A stretch of 64,000 bases of DNA, from the NCBI RefSeq assembly GCF_029589055.1, contig NZ_JARQZP010000007.1:496001-560000 (forward strand). The letters run 5' to 3'. This stretch comes from Vibrio hannami (GTDB lineage: Bacteria; Pseudomonadota; Gammaproteobacteria; Enterobacterales; Vibrionaceae). The notes under the pieces are model-generated. The model had not been told where the DNA came from and searched no databases. It saw nothing but the letters and a program-made list of their open reading frames with translations. Each line of letters opens with the position of its first letter. Within the stretch, counting starts at the first letter, position 1. This document shows positions 28,832-37,073 of the stretch, piece by piece. The translations under genes were made by a program, and so were the position numbers.

Positions 28832-28933
28832 TTATTTTTGCTGACTATCCATTGCGCGCTTAATACAGAACGCTGCGCCACCCCAGGTTACACCCAGGCC
28901 GATAATCATCATGATAATTGCACCGAAAGTCAT
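28832..28933 (-). CDS. metS: MetS, 33-residue small subunit of methionine/alanine importer
   Basis: Sequence MTFGAIIMMIIGLGVTWGGA then AFCIKRAMDSQQK: one membrane helix and a charged tail. It matches the tiny partner subunit that accompanies MetP-type sodium symporters (described in Corynebacterium as required for transport). It starts 2 bp after the metP stop and runs in the same direction, so it is translated from the same mRNA. It is too short for usual ORF thresholds. Confidence 0.85.
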   Translation of the reverse strand: MTFGAIIMMIIGLGVTWGGAAFCIKRAMDSQQK

Positions 28934-28935
28934 AA

Positions 28936-30405
28936 TTATGCCTCCACTTTCTGTTGTGGTTTGCTCATTACGTTAACAGCAACACCAATGATTAGTAGAA
29001 CAGCCATCAGGCCCCAACCAAGTTTCATATCGTAGCCGCCGTAACCTTCCTGAATCAGGTGAATCAGCTTCTGACCAACGATGATAGCAAGCATAATTGG
29101 TGTAATGAATCGTAGGCAGACCTCAAACCAACCACCGATAGAGAAGTCAGAGTACTTGTTCACGTAGTCGCGAACATCAGCCAGCTTAACGAACCATGCC
29201 ATCAGTACAATTTCAACCAGACAGCTACCCAGAATACCAACGTTGTTCACGAAGTGGTCAACAAGGTCTAGTAGTAGTAGGCCGCCATCAGTAGCGAATG
29301 CCATAGAGATTGCGAAACCAACGCCACATACGATAGTTGCCGCTTTTTTACGAGACCAGTTCAACTTGTCGATGATTGCTGAAGTTACTGCTTCAATGAT
29401 AGAGATTTGTGAACTCAGGCCTGCAACAACTAGTGCAAGGAAGAATAGAGGGCCAAGAATGTATGGCGCAGGAAGCAGGTTGATTGCTGCTGGTAGCGTT
29501 ACAAACGCAAGACCAACACCAGCACTTACTACCTCTGTTAGTGGTTTACCTTGCTCTGCAGCCATGTAGCCTAGTACAGAGAAGATCATAACACCAGCCA
29601 TGATAGAGAAACCACAGTTGATCAACACTGTCATAAATGCGTTATTGTTGATGTCTGATTTCTCAGGTAGGTAGCTTGAGTATGCCAGCATGATTGCGAA
29701 ACCGATACTTAGGGTAAAGAAGATCTGACCGTAAGCAGCAGCCCATACGTTAAAGTCAAAGATTTTGCTGAAATCTGGCTTGAACAGGTAGTTAACACCA
29801 TCTAAAGCACCAGGAAGCATAATCATGCGAACAATCAGTGCAAGTACCATGAAGAATAGTACTGGCATCATGATTTTTGCTGCGCGCTCGATACCTGCTT
29901 TAACGCCGCCAGCGATAGCTGCGTATGTGATACCCCATGCAATTAGCATTGCGCCAGCAATCTTCCACTGCATGCCACCAAGGTTAGTTGGTGAGTTGTC
30001 ACCAAGACCTAGGTATTCACTGAAGAAGAATGCGTTAGTATCTGTGCCCCACTCCTGAGTGAAAGACATACCGAAGTATGAAATTGCCCAACCAATAACA
30101 GCAACATAATAAACTGCGATTGTTGCAGCGACACCAATCTGGAACCAACCAAGCCACTCATACTTAGCGTTAATACGCCCAAGAGTGATTGGTGCAGAAC
30201 CACGATTACGTTGACCCATAGAAAATTCCAGGATCATAAATGGAATACCTGCGGTGAGCATGGCAAAAAGGTAAGGAATTAAAAATGCGCCACCACCGTT
30301 TTCGTACGCCATATATGGGAAACGCCAAATGTTACCCAGGCCAATTGCAGATCCAACTGCGGCAAGAATGAATCCCGCACGGGATCCCCATTGTTCTCGC
30401 TTCAT
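28936..30405 (-). CDS. MetP-type sodium-dependent amino-acid transporter (NSS/SNF family)
   Basis: A 489-aa inner-membrane symporter of the neurotransmitter:sodium family. I choose the ATG at 30405 because AAAGGAG lies 7 bases upstream. The first helix has the classical GSAIGLGNIWRFPYMAYENGGG signature, which includes sodium-site residues. About 12 membrane helices follow, ending in an HLIQEGYGGYDMK loop and the last helix. With the adjacent metS the likely substrates are methionine/alanine; direct evidence is lacking. Confidence 0.9.
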   Translation of the reverse strand: MKREQWGSRAGFILAAVGSAIGLGNIWRFPYMAYENGGGAFLIPYLFAMLTAGIPFMILEFSMGQRNRGSAPITLGRINAKYEWLGWFQIGVAATIAVYYVAVIGWAISYFGMSFTQEWGTDTNAFFFSEYLGLGDNSPTNLGGMQWKIAGAMLIAWGITYAAIAGGVKAGIERAAKIMMPVLFFMVLALIVRMIMLPGALDGVNYLFKPDFSKIFDFNVWAAAYGQIFFTLSIGFAIMLAYSSYLPEKSDINNNAFMTVLINCGFSIMAGVMIFSVLGYMAAEQGKPLTEVVSAGVGLAFVTLPAAINLLPAPYILGPLFFLALVVAGLSSQISIIEAVTSAIIDKLNWSRKKAATIVCGVGFAISMAFATDGGLLLLDLVDHFVNNVGILGSCLVEIVLMAWFVKLADVRDYVNKYSDFSIGGWFEVCLRFITPIMLAIIVGQKLIHLIQEGYGGYDMKLGWGLMAVLLIIGVAVNVMSKPQQKVEA

Positions 30406-30896
30406 AACTACTCCTTTACGGCATTTCTCTGAGACATGAAGCATTTACCTGTGCATTTCGAATGACATGCTGCAACCCTTCAACATAATAAAGCGCCAAA
30501 GGCGAAAAGACTTTGCTCTAATGTCGAAATAAGAGTTACAAACTAGGTTTTTATTCTAATTTAACAGATAAAACTCAGAGTATTATTCTAATTTATGCAA
30601 TGTGTGTTTGCGAAAACTGAAATATTCAGCTACGCGTGACAAGAAGACTACAGTTTAATGTGACCTAAAGCAATAGAAAGTAATTGTTAAAAAATATGTT
30701 TTTTTGAGTTAAAAATGAGTACTGGTGTGGGAAATAAAGTGATTTAAGTTGGATAATTGATTTGTGATGGTTGAATTGTCTCTGTTGTTTCTATGTGTCA
30801 GATGTTGTGACTGCAATGCTTTTTAGCGTGTATGACTGAAAAATATGCAAAAAACATAATTTTATTACGGTAATAGCCGCTGACTATAGTGAAAAT
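30406..30896. other. Gene-free AT-rich region upstream of the sodium symporter
   Basis: About 490 bp with no supported gene. It should hold the metP promoter and leader on the minus strand. I see no strong hairpin, tandem repeat or recognisable operator. Confidence 0.5.
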
Positions 30897-31487
30897 TCAG
30901 AATTTTATAACCATTCCGATATTGCTCTGTACCTGACCTAACCAGTCACTTTCAAATTTTATCAAACACTTACTTGTCTCAACCGAGGCTGAAGAAGTAC
31001 ATACCGAGTACGTTTTACTGTCTGTGAGAATACCGAGCCAGCGAAGTTGAGCCTGTAGTGCTATCGTTTCGTTGAACTTATACTCCAAGCCACCAAATAC
31101 TGAAGCTGAAAACTCGTAGTCAGATTTAGCCCAGTTCGTATCCAGGTAGGTGCTTCCCAGACTAAGCCCCAGATAGGGAAGTATCTTCTCAGAGGAGGAT
31201 TGATAATAGATTGCACTCTGGAAATGCAGGTGCTGCATCGTCAGGCTAAGAGGTTGGTTAGTTACGTTAGTATCTTGTCGTGAGTAGAACAGACCTATTC
31301 TTCCTTTATCTAGGTTGGTTGTTAGGCTTAAGTTGTAGTTTTCCGATGACTCGATATTAAAGTACTCACTGCTCTCGTTCTCTATTTTCCCACCCGCAGT
31401 GTACCCGATAGCAGGTGACAAAAATAACCTGGCATAAGCTGTATTGCCAATACTGAGTAGTAGCATGAAAAATAACAATTTATTCAT
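30897..31487 (-). CDS. Outer-membrane beta-barrel protein of unknown function
   Basis: 196 aa. Residues 1-19 form a signal peptide (ending NTAYA); then RLFLSPAIGYTAGGKIENES, amphipathic strands such as NYNLSLTTNLDKGRIGLFYS and FSASVFGGLEYKFNET, and a terminal Phe (GMVIKF). This is the layout of an eight-stranded OmpW/OmpA-like barrel. It is divergent from the small membrane peptide and patatin genes. No specific function can be named. Confidence 0.75.
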   Translation of the reverse strand: MNKLLFFMLLLSIGNTAYARLFLSPAIGYTAGGKIENESSEYFNIESSENYNLSLTTNLDKGRIGLFYSRQDTNVTNQPLSLTMQHLHFQSAIYYQSSSEKILPYLGLSLGSTYLDTNWAKSDYEFSASVFGGLEYKFNETIALQAQLRWLGILTDSKTYSVCTSSASVETSKCLIKFESDWLGQVQSNIGMVIKF

Positions 31488-31619
31488 AACTTCATCCGAT
31501 ATTTATCAAAATCCCGTACTATAATTGTGACTATAACTACATATTCAAAAAGGTTTTTTGTTGAGTTCTTGAGGGTACCTCACACATCTGTTATTAAAAT
31601 GTTAACCAAGGAGGCTTTT

Positions 31620-31709
31620 ATGGATAAAGACTTAAATTACACTTTAATGATTGTGGTAGCGGCATTTGCAGTGATCATCGGATTAGGTGTCATTGCGATA
31701 GGTGCTTAA
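31620..31709 (+). CDS. 29-residue single-helix membrane peptide
   Basis: The ATG at 31620 is preceded by a near-perfect AAGGAGG (31608-31614). The product MDKDLNYTLMIVVAAFAVII then GLGVIAIGA is a short charged N terminus and one hydrophobic helix. It stops 12 bp before the patatin start, suggesting co-expression. A longer frame to 31527 exists but lacks a ribosome site. Function unknown; it could be a regulator or membrane anchor for its neighbour. Confidence 0.7.
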   Translation: MDKDLNYTLMIVVAAFAVIIGLGVIAIGA

Positions 31710-31721
31710 CTTGAGGTAGGG

Positions 31722-32861
31722 ATGTCCAATAGGGGCGTAGTTACTGGTACCCAGACCTTAACCAATACCTCCAGATACGTGAAATACCTGGAGGGAAGGA
31801 CTGCGCTTATTGCGCAGGGTGGCGGCCAGAGGTCGATATTTACCTCTGGCGTACTCGATTCTTTTATACTTTCCAATTTCGATCCTTTCGATATTTTTTA
31901 TGGCACCTCGGCAGGTGCATTAAACATATGCGCGTTTCTATGTCGACAGAATGGGCTTGGAAAATCCTTCATTCTTGATTTAACTACTAACGATAACTTC
32001 TTCCACCTATTTAGCTATATCAGGCGTAAACAGGGGCTAAACCTTGAATGGGCGCTTGAGCGAATTTGTGACTATCCATATAAGCTTGATCTGGATATGG
32101 GCAGACGTTCTTTGAGAGACAGAATTGCATTAGCCGCGGTTACAGATTCGAAGCATCTGAATGATCACTATTTGCCAATTCTTGATGACAATTGGTATGA
32201 CGTGATGAGGGCAACTTGCGCAATACCCGGAATTTATTCCGATGAGATAATGATTGATGGCGTTAGCTATGTTGATGGCGGTGTCTCTGCTGCAATTCCT
32301 GTACAGGAGGCCTGGAGAAATGCTGCAAGAAATATTGTTGTGATTCGTACAGAATGTTTAGATGAAAATGAAGAAGAGCAATCGCCTGTAACAGACAGAG
32401 TTTGGTATAGGGAGCCAGTCGCGAATATGCAGGAGCGTTGGCAGGGTGTTTTTAATGACTGGAAAAGTGAGTGGAGTGATTTCTGGCAGGATCAGCTCAG
32501 TCGTTCAAAAGAGGCGAAGCCACACAAGAAGCATCTGAATATGCTTAATGGAGGGCGCTGGCTGTTTGGTGCTGATGACATCTATCGTCTGAGCCATCTT
32601 TTCGGGGATAAGTTTGACTCTGGTATTGCTGATCTAGTCATGGTGCATTACCAAACTTACGCGCTCACCCAGGAGTTTTTGCTAAGTCCACCTGATGATT
32701 GTTTTATTGTGCAGATTACCCCTCATGAATCGTTAAGAGCATCACCACTGCTTAGCAAAGAAGAAGACCTTTTACATGACTATGAGTTGGGTTTGATGGC
32801 AGGGTATAACTATATAGACAGTTATGTTGAGACGAAAAACCTTCAGTGGAAACAAAAATAG
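31722..32861 (+). CDS. Patatin-like phospholipase (RssA/YjjU type)
   Basis: 379 aa. The Ser-Asp dyad is visible: oxyanion loop IAQGGGQRSIF (about 30-40), nucleophile elbow GTSAG (about 61-65) and catalytic Asp in DGGVSAAIP (about 186). The C-terminal 150 residues are helical with a Trp-rich segment (MQERWQGVFNDWKSEWSDFW) and a DUF-type tail as in YjjU proteins. It is expected to hydrolyse acyl chains of phospholipid; the substrate is not known. Confidence 0.85.
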   Translation: MSNRGVVTGTQTLTNTSRYVKYLEGRTALIAQGGGQRSIFTSGVLDSFILSNFDPFDIFYGTSAGALNICAFLCRQNGLGKSFILDLTTNDNFFHLFSYIRRKQGLNLEWALERICDYPYKLDLDMGRRSLRDRIALAAVTDSKHLNDHYLPILDDNWYDVMRATCAIPGIYSDEIMIDGVSYVDGGVSAAIPVQEAWRNAARNIVVIRTECLDENEEEQSPVTDRVWYREPVANMQERWQGVFNDWKSEWSDFWQDQLSRSKEAKPHKKHLNMLNGGRWLFGADDIYRLSHLFGDKFDSGIADLVMVHYQTYALTQEFLLSPPDDCFIVQITPHESLRASPLLSKEEDLLHDYELGLMAGYNYIDSYVETKNLQWKQK

Positions 32862-32882
32862 GCCCTTTAGAAAGAGCCTATA
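32852..32882 (-). terminator. Terminator of pykA overlapping the patatin stop
   Basis: ATAGGCCCT (32858-32866) pairs with AGAGCCTAT (32873-32881) with one mismatch. On the minus strand the stem is followed by ATTTTTGTTT. The stem includes the stop codon of the patatin gene. Confidence 0.7.
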
Positions 32883-32896
32883 GTCGTCCTATAAGT

Positions 32897-34342
32897 TTAT
32901 TCCACAGTAAGAATTCTCATACAGTTAGTGGAACCGATAATGTCCATGACGTCACCCTGAGTCATGATTACACTATCACCCGCATCGAGTAATCCACGCT
33001 CTTTTAATGTCGCCAACGCAGCCTGTGCGGATGGAAGCCCAGCATCAGCGTTACTATCAAAATATACCGGAGTGACGCCACGATATAGAGCCGCTCGGTT
33101 TAACGTGCTTTCATTTCGGGATAGAGCGAAGATGGGTAATCCTGAGCTCAATCTGGACATCATCAGCGGTGTGCGGCCTGATTCCGTCAGAGTCACAACA
33201 GCGCTAATTCCATCCATATGGTTCGCCGAATACATGGTTGCCATAGCGATGGTTTCTTCCGGAGCGACGAAGCGACGTGTCATTCGGTGACTGGAGACAT
33301 TAACCGATGCCATTTTTTCCGCCCCCATGCACACTTCTGCCATCGATTTAACGGTTTCTACAGGGTATTGTCCAGCCGCTGTTTCTCCGGACAGCATTAC
33401 GGCATCGGTACCATCGAGTACAGCGTTTGCTACGTCCATCACCTCTGCCCGTGTCGGCATTGGTGCTGCCATCATGGACTCCATCATTTGAGTCGCAGTA
33501 ATTACTGTACGGTTCATGCTACGAGCACTTCTGATAAGCTGTTTTTGTACCCCGATTAATTCGGGGTCACCAATCTCAACTCCCAGATCACCTCGAGCTA
33601 CCATAATTGCGTCCGATGCCATCACGATGTCATCAATGCTTTCCTGATCACTGACGGTTTCTGCTCTCTCTACTTTCGCTACGAGCTTTGCCTGTAAGCC
33701 AGCATCTCTGGCCAGACGACGGGCATATTTCATGTCTTCACCATTCCGGGGAAAGGATACCGCGAGGTAGTCAACCTTGATCTCTGCAGCAGTGAGGATA
33801 TCGCGTTTGTCTTTTTCAGTCAGAGCCGCAGCAGATAACCCACCGCCTTTTTTGTTTATGCCTTTATTGTTAGAAAGCGGACCGCCAATCGTTACATCGG
33901 TATGTACTTTGTTTCCATCTACTGAAACGATTTTGAGTTGTACCCGTCCATCATCCAGTAGTAGGGTATCTCCAATGGATACATCTTGTGGCAGCTCTTT
34001 ATAATCCAGCCCAACCCCTTCCTGATCACCTTCTCCTGCAGGAAGATCACTGTCGAGTGTAAAACGGTCTCCTACATTGAGATGAATCTTTCCTTCTTTA
34101 AAGGTTGATACCCGGATCTTTGGTCCTTGTAAGTCGCCTAGTATGGCGATGTGGCGGTTGTATTTGGCTGCCAGCGTGCGTACTTGATTTGCTCTTCTTA
34201 TATGGTCTTCGGGGCTACCATGCGAGAAATTCATCCTGACTACGTTTGCCCCTGCCTGAATAATGGCTTCCAGGTTATCGTCTTTATCAGTGGAAGGGCC
34301 AAGTGTTGTCACTATTTTGGTTCGTCTGAGTCTTTTGCTCAT
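32897..34342 (-). CDS. pykA: PykA, pyruvate kinase II
   Basis: Final ATP-forming step of glycolysis. 481 aa from the ATG at 34342 (GGAG six bases upstream): [62 protein letters not shown], the active-site segment AKVERAE and [20 protein letters not shown], and C-terminal [19 protein letters not shown]. It resembles E. coli PykA throughout (type activated by AMP/sugar phosphate), not PykF. Divergent from mlc. Confidence 0.96.
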   Translation of the reverse strand: MSKRLRRTKIVTTLGPSTDKDDNLEAIIQAGANVVRMNFSHGSPEDHIRRANQVRTLAAKYNRHIAILGDLQGPKIRVSTFKEGKIHLNVGDRFTLDSDLPAGEGDQEGVGLDYKELPQDVSIGDTLLLDDGRVQLKIVSVDGNKVHTDVTIGGPLSNNKGINKKGGGLSAAALTEKDKRDILTAAEIKVDYLAVSFPRNGEDMKYARRLARDAGLQAKLVAKVERAETVSDQESIDDIVMASDAIMVARGDLGVEIGDPELIGVQKQLIRSARSMNRTVITATQMMESMMAAPMPTRAEVMDVANAVLDGTDAVMLSGETAAGQYPVETVKSMAEVCMGAEKMASVNVSSHRMTRRFVAPEETIAMATMYSANHMDGISAVVTLTESGRTPLMMSRLSSGLPIFALSRNESTLNRAALYRGVTPVYFDSNADAGLPSAQAALATLKERGLLDAGDSVIMTQGDVMDIIGSTNCMRILTVE

Positions 34343-34686
34343 GGGATACTCCACATTCCTTTAGGCTGCTGTTTTATGATAGAACGGGCGGTTTTAGTTA
34401 TCTGTTTTTGCCTGCCTACCCGTGCAACATTAAGTATATGCACTGATAGAACTATTTGTGTCGTTGTTGACAACTTTATACTTAGGCATATATGCATAAA
34501 GTTTAAAAAATTATTAATGAAGCTCAGAAAAAAGAAGTGGATATGCAAAAGCAAGACAGATATTCTGCTATTTTGCTGTGAAATGTGATTAGTACGTGAT
34601 GCTGGTCACGGCAATATAGCAAGTGACTTCACAATTAGTTCGCAAAGTAAAAAAATTAGTCGGTTCATACTGTTTTGGAGTAGAAG
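34343..34686. promoter_or_regulatory. Divergent pykA / mlc promoter region
   Basis: 344 bp without a supported gene. TTGACA at 34467-34472 followed after 16 bases by TATATG (34489-34494) could be a sigma-70 promoter reading toward mlc. The AT-rich TATGCATATATGCC on the other strand may serve pykA. The assignment is by pattern only. Confidence 0.35.
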
Positions 34687-35901
34687 ATGTATTTGGCTCA
34701 ACCCGGCCATATTGACCATATAAAACAGGTTAATGCAGGCCGCGTATATAAATTGATTGATCTTTACGGTCCTATCTCCAGGATAGATCTTTCAAAAATA
34801 AGTGAGCTCGCTCCTGCCAGCATAACGAAAATCACCCGAGAGCTTATTGATGCTAACCTGGTGCACGAGACGGTGGTTCAGGAAGCGACCAGTCGTGGGC
34901 GTCCTGCGGTTGGTTTGCAAACGCTAAATGAAGGGTGGCAGTTTCTTTCTCTGCGTCTTGGACGCGGATACCTTTCAATAGCACTACACGATCTTGGTGG
35001 TGATGTTCTTGTCGATACCAGAATTGATGTTCATGAAGATGACCAGGACGACTTGCTTGCCCGACTTTTGCATGAAATCGATGAGTTCTTCCAAACCTAT
35101 GCTGACCAGCTCGATAGGGTAACCAGTATCGCAGTAACGATTCCAGGGCTTGTTGATCCAGCCTCAGGGGTTGTTCTCCAGATGCCACACTACAATGTAA
35201 AGAACATGCCGTTAGGCTCCGCGATTTTTGAAGCGACTGGATTGCCTGTATTTATGGCAAACGATACTCATGCTTGGGCGTTGGCGGAAAAACTATTTGG
35301 TAACTCGCAGAAAAACGAAAACTCTGTTCTGTTCTCTATTCACCACGGCCTTGCTGCCGGGATCATTCTCGATGGACGATTGATTCAGGGGCGAAATGGT
35401 AACATTGGTGAGTTAGGGCATATCCAGGTTGTCCCTAATGGGGAAGTTTGCGACTGTGGCAATAAAGGTTGTCTGGATACGGTTGCAAGTTCGAAGGCGG
35501 TTAGGGGTGAAGTAGAACGCCGGCTTGCCGAAGGAGAGGAATCTTCTCTTTCATCTCAAAATATTACGATTGAAAATATTTGTAGCGCTGCTGCTGATGG
35601 TGATCCCCTCGCTGTTGATGTGATTGAAAAGCTTGGCCACTATCTTGGTTCTGCTATTTCCATCGTTATTAATCTATTCAACCCGGAAATCGTGTTGATT
35701 GGTGGCGTTATCAATCAGGCTAAATCAGTTTTATATCCTGCGATTCAGGCTAGTATCAAACAACAATGTTTGCCCATTTATTATGAAGATCTTGAGATGG
35801 TTGAGAGTCGTTTCTACAAGCAAGCAACCATGCCTGGTGCGGCACTGATTAAACAGGCGATGTACGATGGTCAGCTTCTGATGAAAGTGGTTGAAGGATA
35901 A
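34687..35901 (+). CDS. mlc: Mlc, ROK-family repressor of glucose/PTS genes
   Basis: 404 aa. An N-terminal winged helix (about 12-80; GHIDHIKQVNAGRVYKLIDL, ISRIDLSKISELAPASITKI) and a ROK sugar-kinase-like domain with the zinc-binding GHIQVVPNGEVCDCGNKGCL (about 245-265). It is full length like E. coli Mlc, which represses ptsG and is sequestered by unphosphorylated PtsG. With ptsG 8 kb away and pykA beside it, the same job is likely. Confidence 0.92.
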   Translation: MYLAQPGHIDHIKQVNAGRVYKLIDLYGPISRIDLSKISELAPASITKITRELIDANLVHETVVQEATSRGRPAVGLQTLNEGWQFLSLRLGRGYLSIALHDLGGDVLVDTRIDVHEDDQDDLLARLLHEIDEFFQTYADQLDRVTSIAVTIPGLVDPASGVVLQMPHYNVKNMPLGSAIFEATGLPVFMANDTHAWALAEKLFGNSQKNENSVLFSIHHGLAAGIILDGRLIQGRNGNIGELGHIQVVPNGEVCDCGNKGCLDTVASSKAVRGEVERRLAEGEESSLSSQNITIENICSAAADGDPLAVDVIEKLGHYLGSAISIVINLFNPEIVLIGGVINQAKSVLYPAIQASIKQQCLPIYYEDLEMVESRFYKQATMPGAALIKQAMYDGQLLMKVVEG

Positions 35902-36057
35902 AGCTCGCAATATATTATCTGGCGCATCCATCATAAACGGTTATGAGCTATAGTAGTTACTGAGAAAAAGCTTTATATTGAAACGCGCTTGTATTGGTAT
36001 CCAGGCGATTTAGATAAAGCGATAACCTGATTTTTTTCCAGCTTAGTGAGAAGTGGT

Positions 36058-37008
36058 ATGTCCGGAGTTTTAAGTACAGTTGATCAACGAACAAATTTGG
36101 TTGGTGAAAACCGTCTAGAGTTGTTGATGTTTAAGCTAAATAGCCGACAGCTATTTGCTATAAATGTATTTAAAGTAAAAGAGGTATTGAAAGTACCGGT
36201 TCTGACTAAGATGCCCGGTGCTCACCATCATGTTACTGGCGTTGCCTCTTTAAGAGGGGAGTCTGTTCCTGTTATTGACCTGCGTGCAGCGATTGGCTTT
36301 CCTCCTGCCAGAGGTGAAGATTTGGAAGAGAACCTTATCATCACTGAGTATAACCGCTCTATCCAGGGTTTCCGCGTCGGGCAGGTGATGAACATTGTGA
36401 ATACAGCCTGGACCGAAATTGAACCGCCCCCAGCCACTGCAGGACGTTCTAACTACCTTACTGCTATTACTCAGATAGAGCAGGATGGAGCGAAACACAT
36501 TGTTGAAATTATCGATGTGGAAAAAGTGCTTGCTCAGATTGTTGATTATGATGTTTCAATCTCTGACGAGGTGTTGGACCAGGATCTTGTTGGGCATATG
36601 GCGGGCAGAAACGTTCTGATTGTAGATGACTCATCGACGGCGCGTGGTCAGGTTAGGGGAACATTAGAACAGCTTGGGTTAAATATTATCGAATGCAGTG
36701 ATGGTAAGCAGGCCTGGGAACTGCTTAAGCGCTGGGCTGATGAAGGTAAAGATATTTACCAGGAAATCATGATGCTGATTACGGATGCAGAAATGCCTGA
36801 AATGGATGGTTACCGACTAACGTATGAAATCCGCCAGGATGCGAGAATGAAAGATCTGTTTATCACTCTAAACACGTCTCTTAGCGGCAGTTTTAATGAA
36901 GCGATGGTTGAGAAAGTGGGGTGCAACCGCTTTATTTCTAAGTTCCAGCCAGACTTGCTGGTGGATGTTGCTCAGCAAAGAATGCGTGAAATACTTGGCC
37001 ATAAGTAA
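36058..37008 (+). CDS. cheV: CheV, CheW-receiver coupling protein of chemotaxis
   Basis: 316 aa from the ATG at 36058 (a GTG at 36046 is also in frame). Residues about 15-165 are a CheW domain (LMFKLNSRQLFAINVFKVKE, VTGVASLRGESVPVIDLRAA). Residues about 180-310 are a receiver domain with VLIVDDSSTARGQ, the phospho-acceptor Asp in LITDAEMPEMDGYRL and a conserved Lys in FISKFQPD. It links chemoreceptors to CheA. It stands alone with its own terminator. Confidence 0.94.
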   Translation: MSGVLSTVDQRTNLVGENRLELLMFKLNSRQLFAINVFKVKEVLKVPVLTKMPGAHHHVTGVASLRGESVPVIDLRAAIGFPPARGEDLEENLIITEYNRSIQGFRVGQVMNIVNTAWTEIEPPPATAGRSNYLTAITQIEQDGAKHIVEIIDVEKVLAQIVDYDVSISDEVLDQDLVGHMAGRNVLIVDDSSTARGQVRGTLEQLGLNIIECSDGKQAWELLKRWADEGKDIYQEIMMLITDAEMPEMDGYRLTYEIRQDARMKDLFITLNTSLSGSFNEAMVEKVGCNRFISKFQPDLLVDVAQQRMREILGHK

Positions 37009-37027
37009 CTTGATGATTACTTATGAG

Positions 37028-37053
37028 AAGGGTGGCAAAGTCCACCCTTTTTA
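37028..37053 (+). terminator. Rho-independent terminator of cheV
   Basis: AAGGGTGG (37028-37035) pairs with CCACCCTT (37042-37049), followed by TTTTT, 20 bp after the stop and directly before the dnaE2 3' end. Confidence 0.88.
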
Positions 37054-37073
37054 GTACCTGGTAAATGTAATGA

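Noticed and set aside
31527-31619. Longer N-terminal extension of the 29-residue membrane peptide (60 codons)
   Set aside because: The AAGGAGG site is placed for the ATG at 31620; the extension has no ribosome site.
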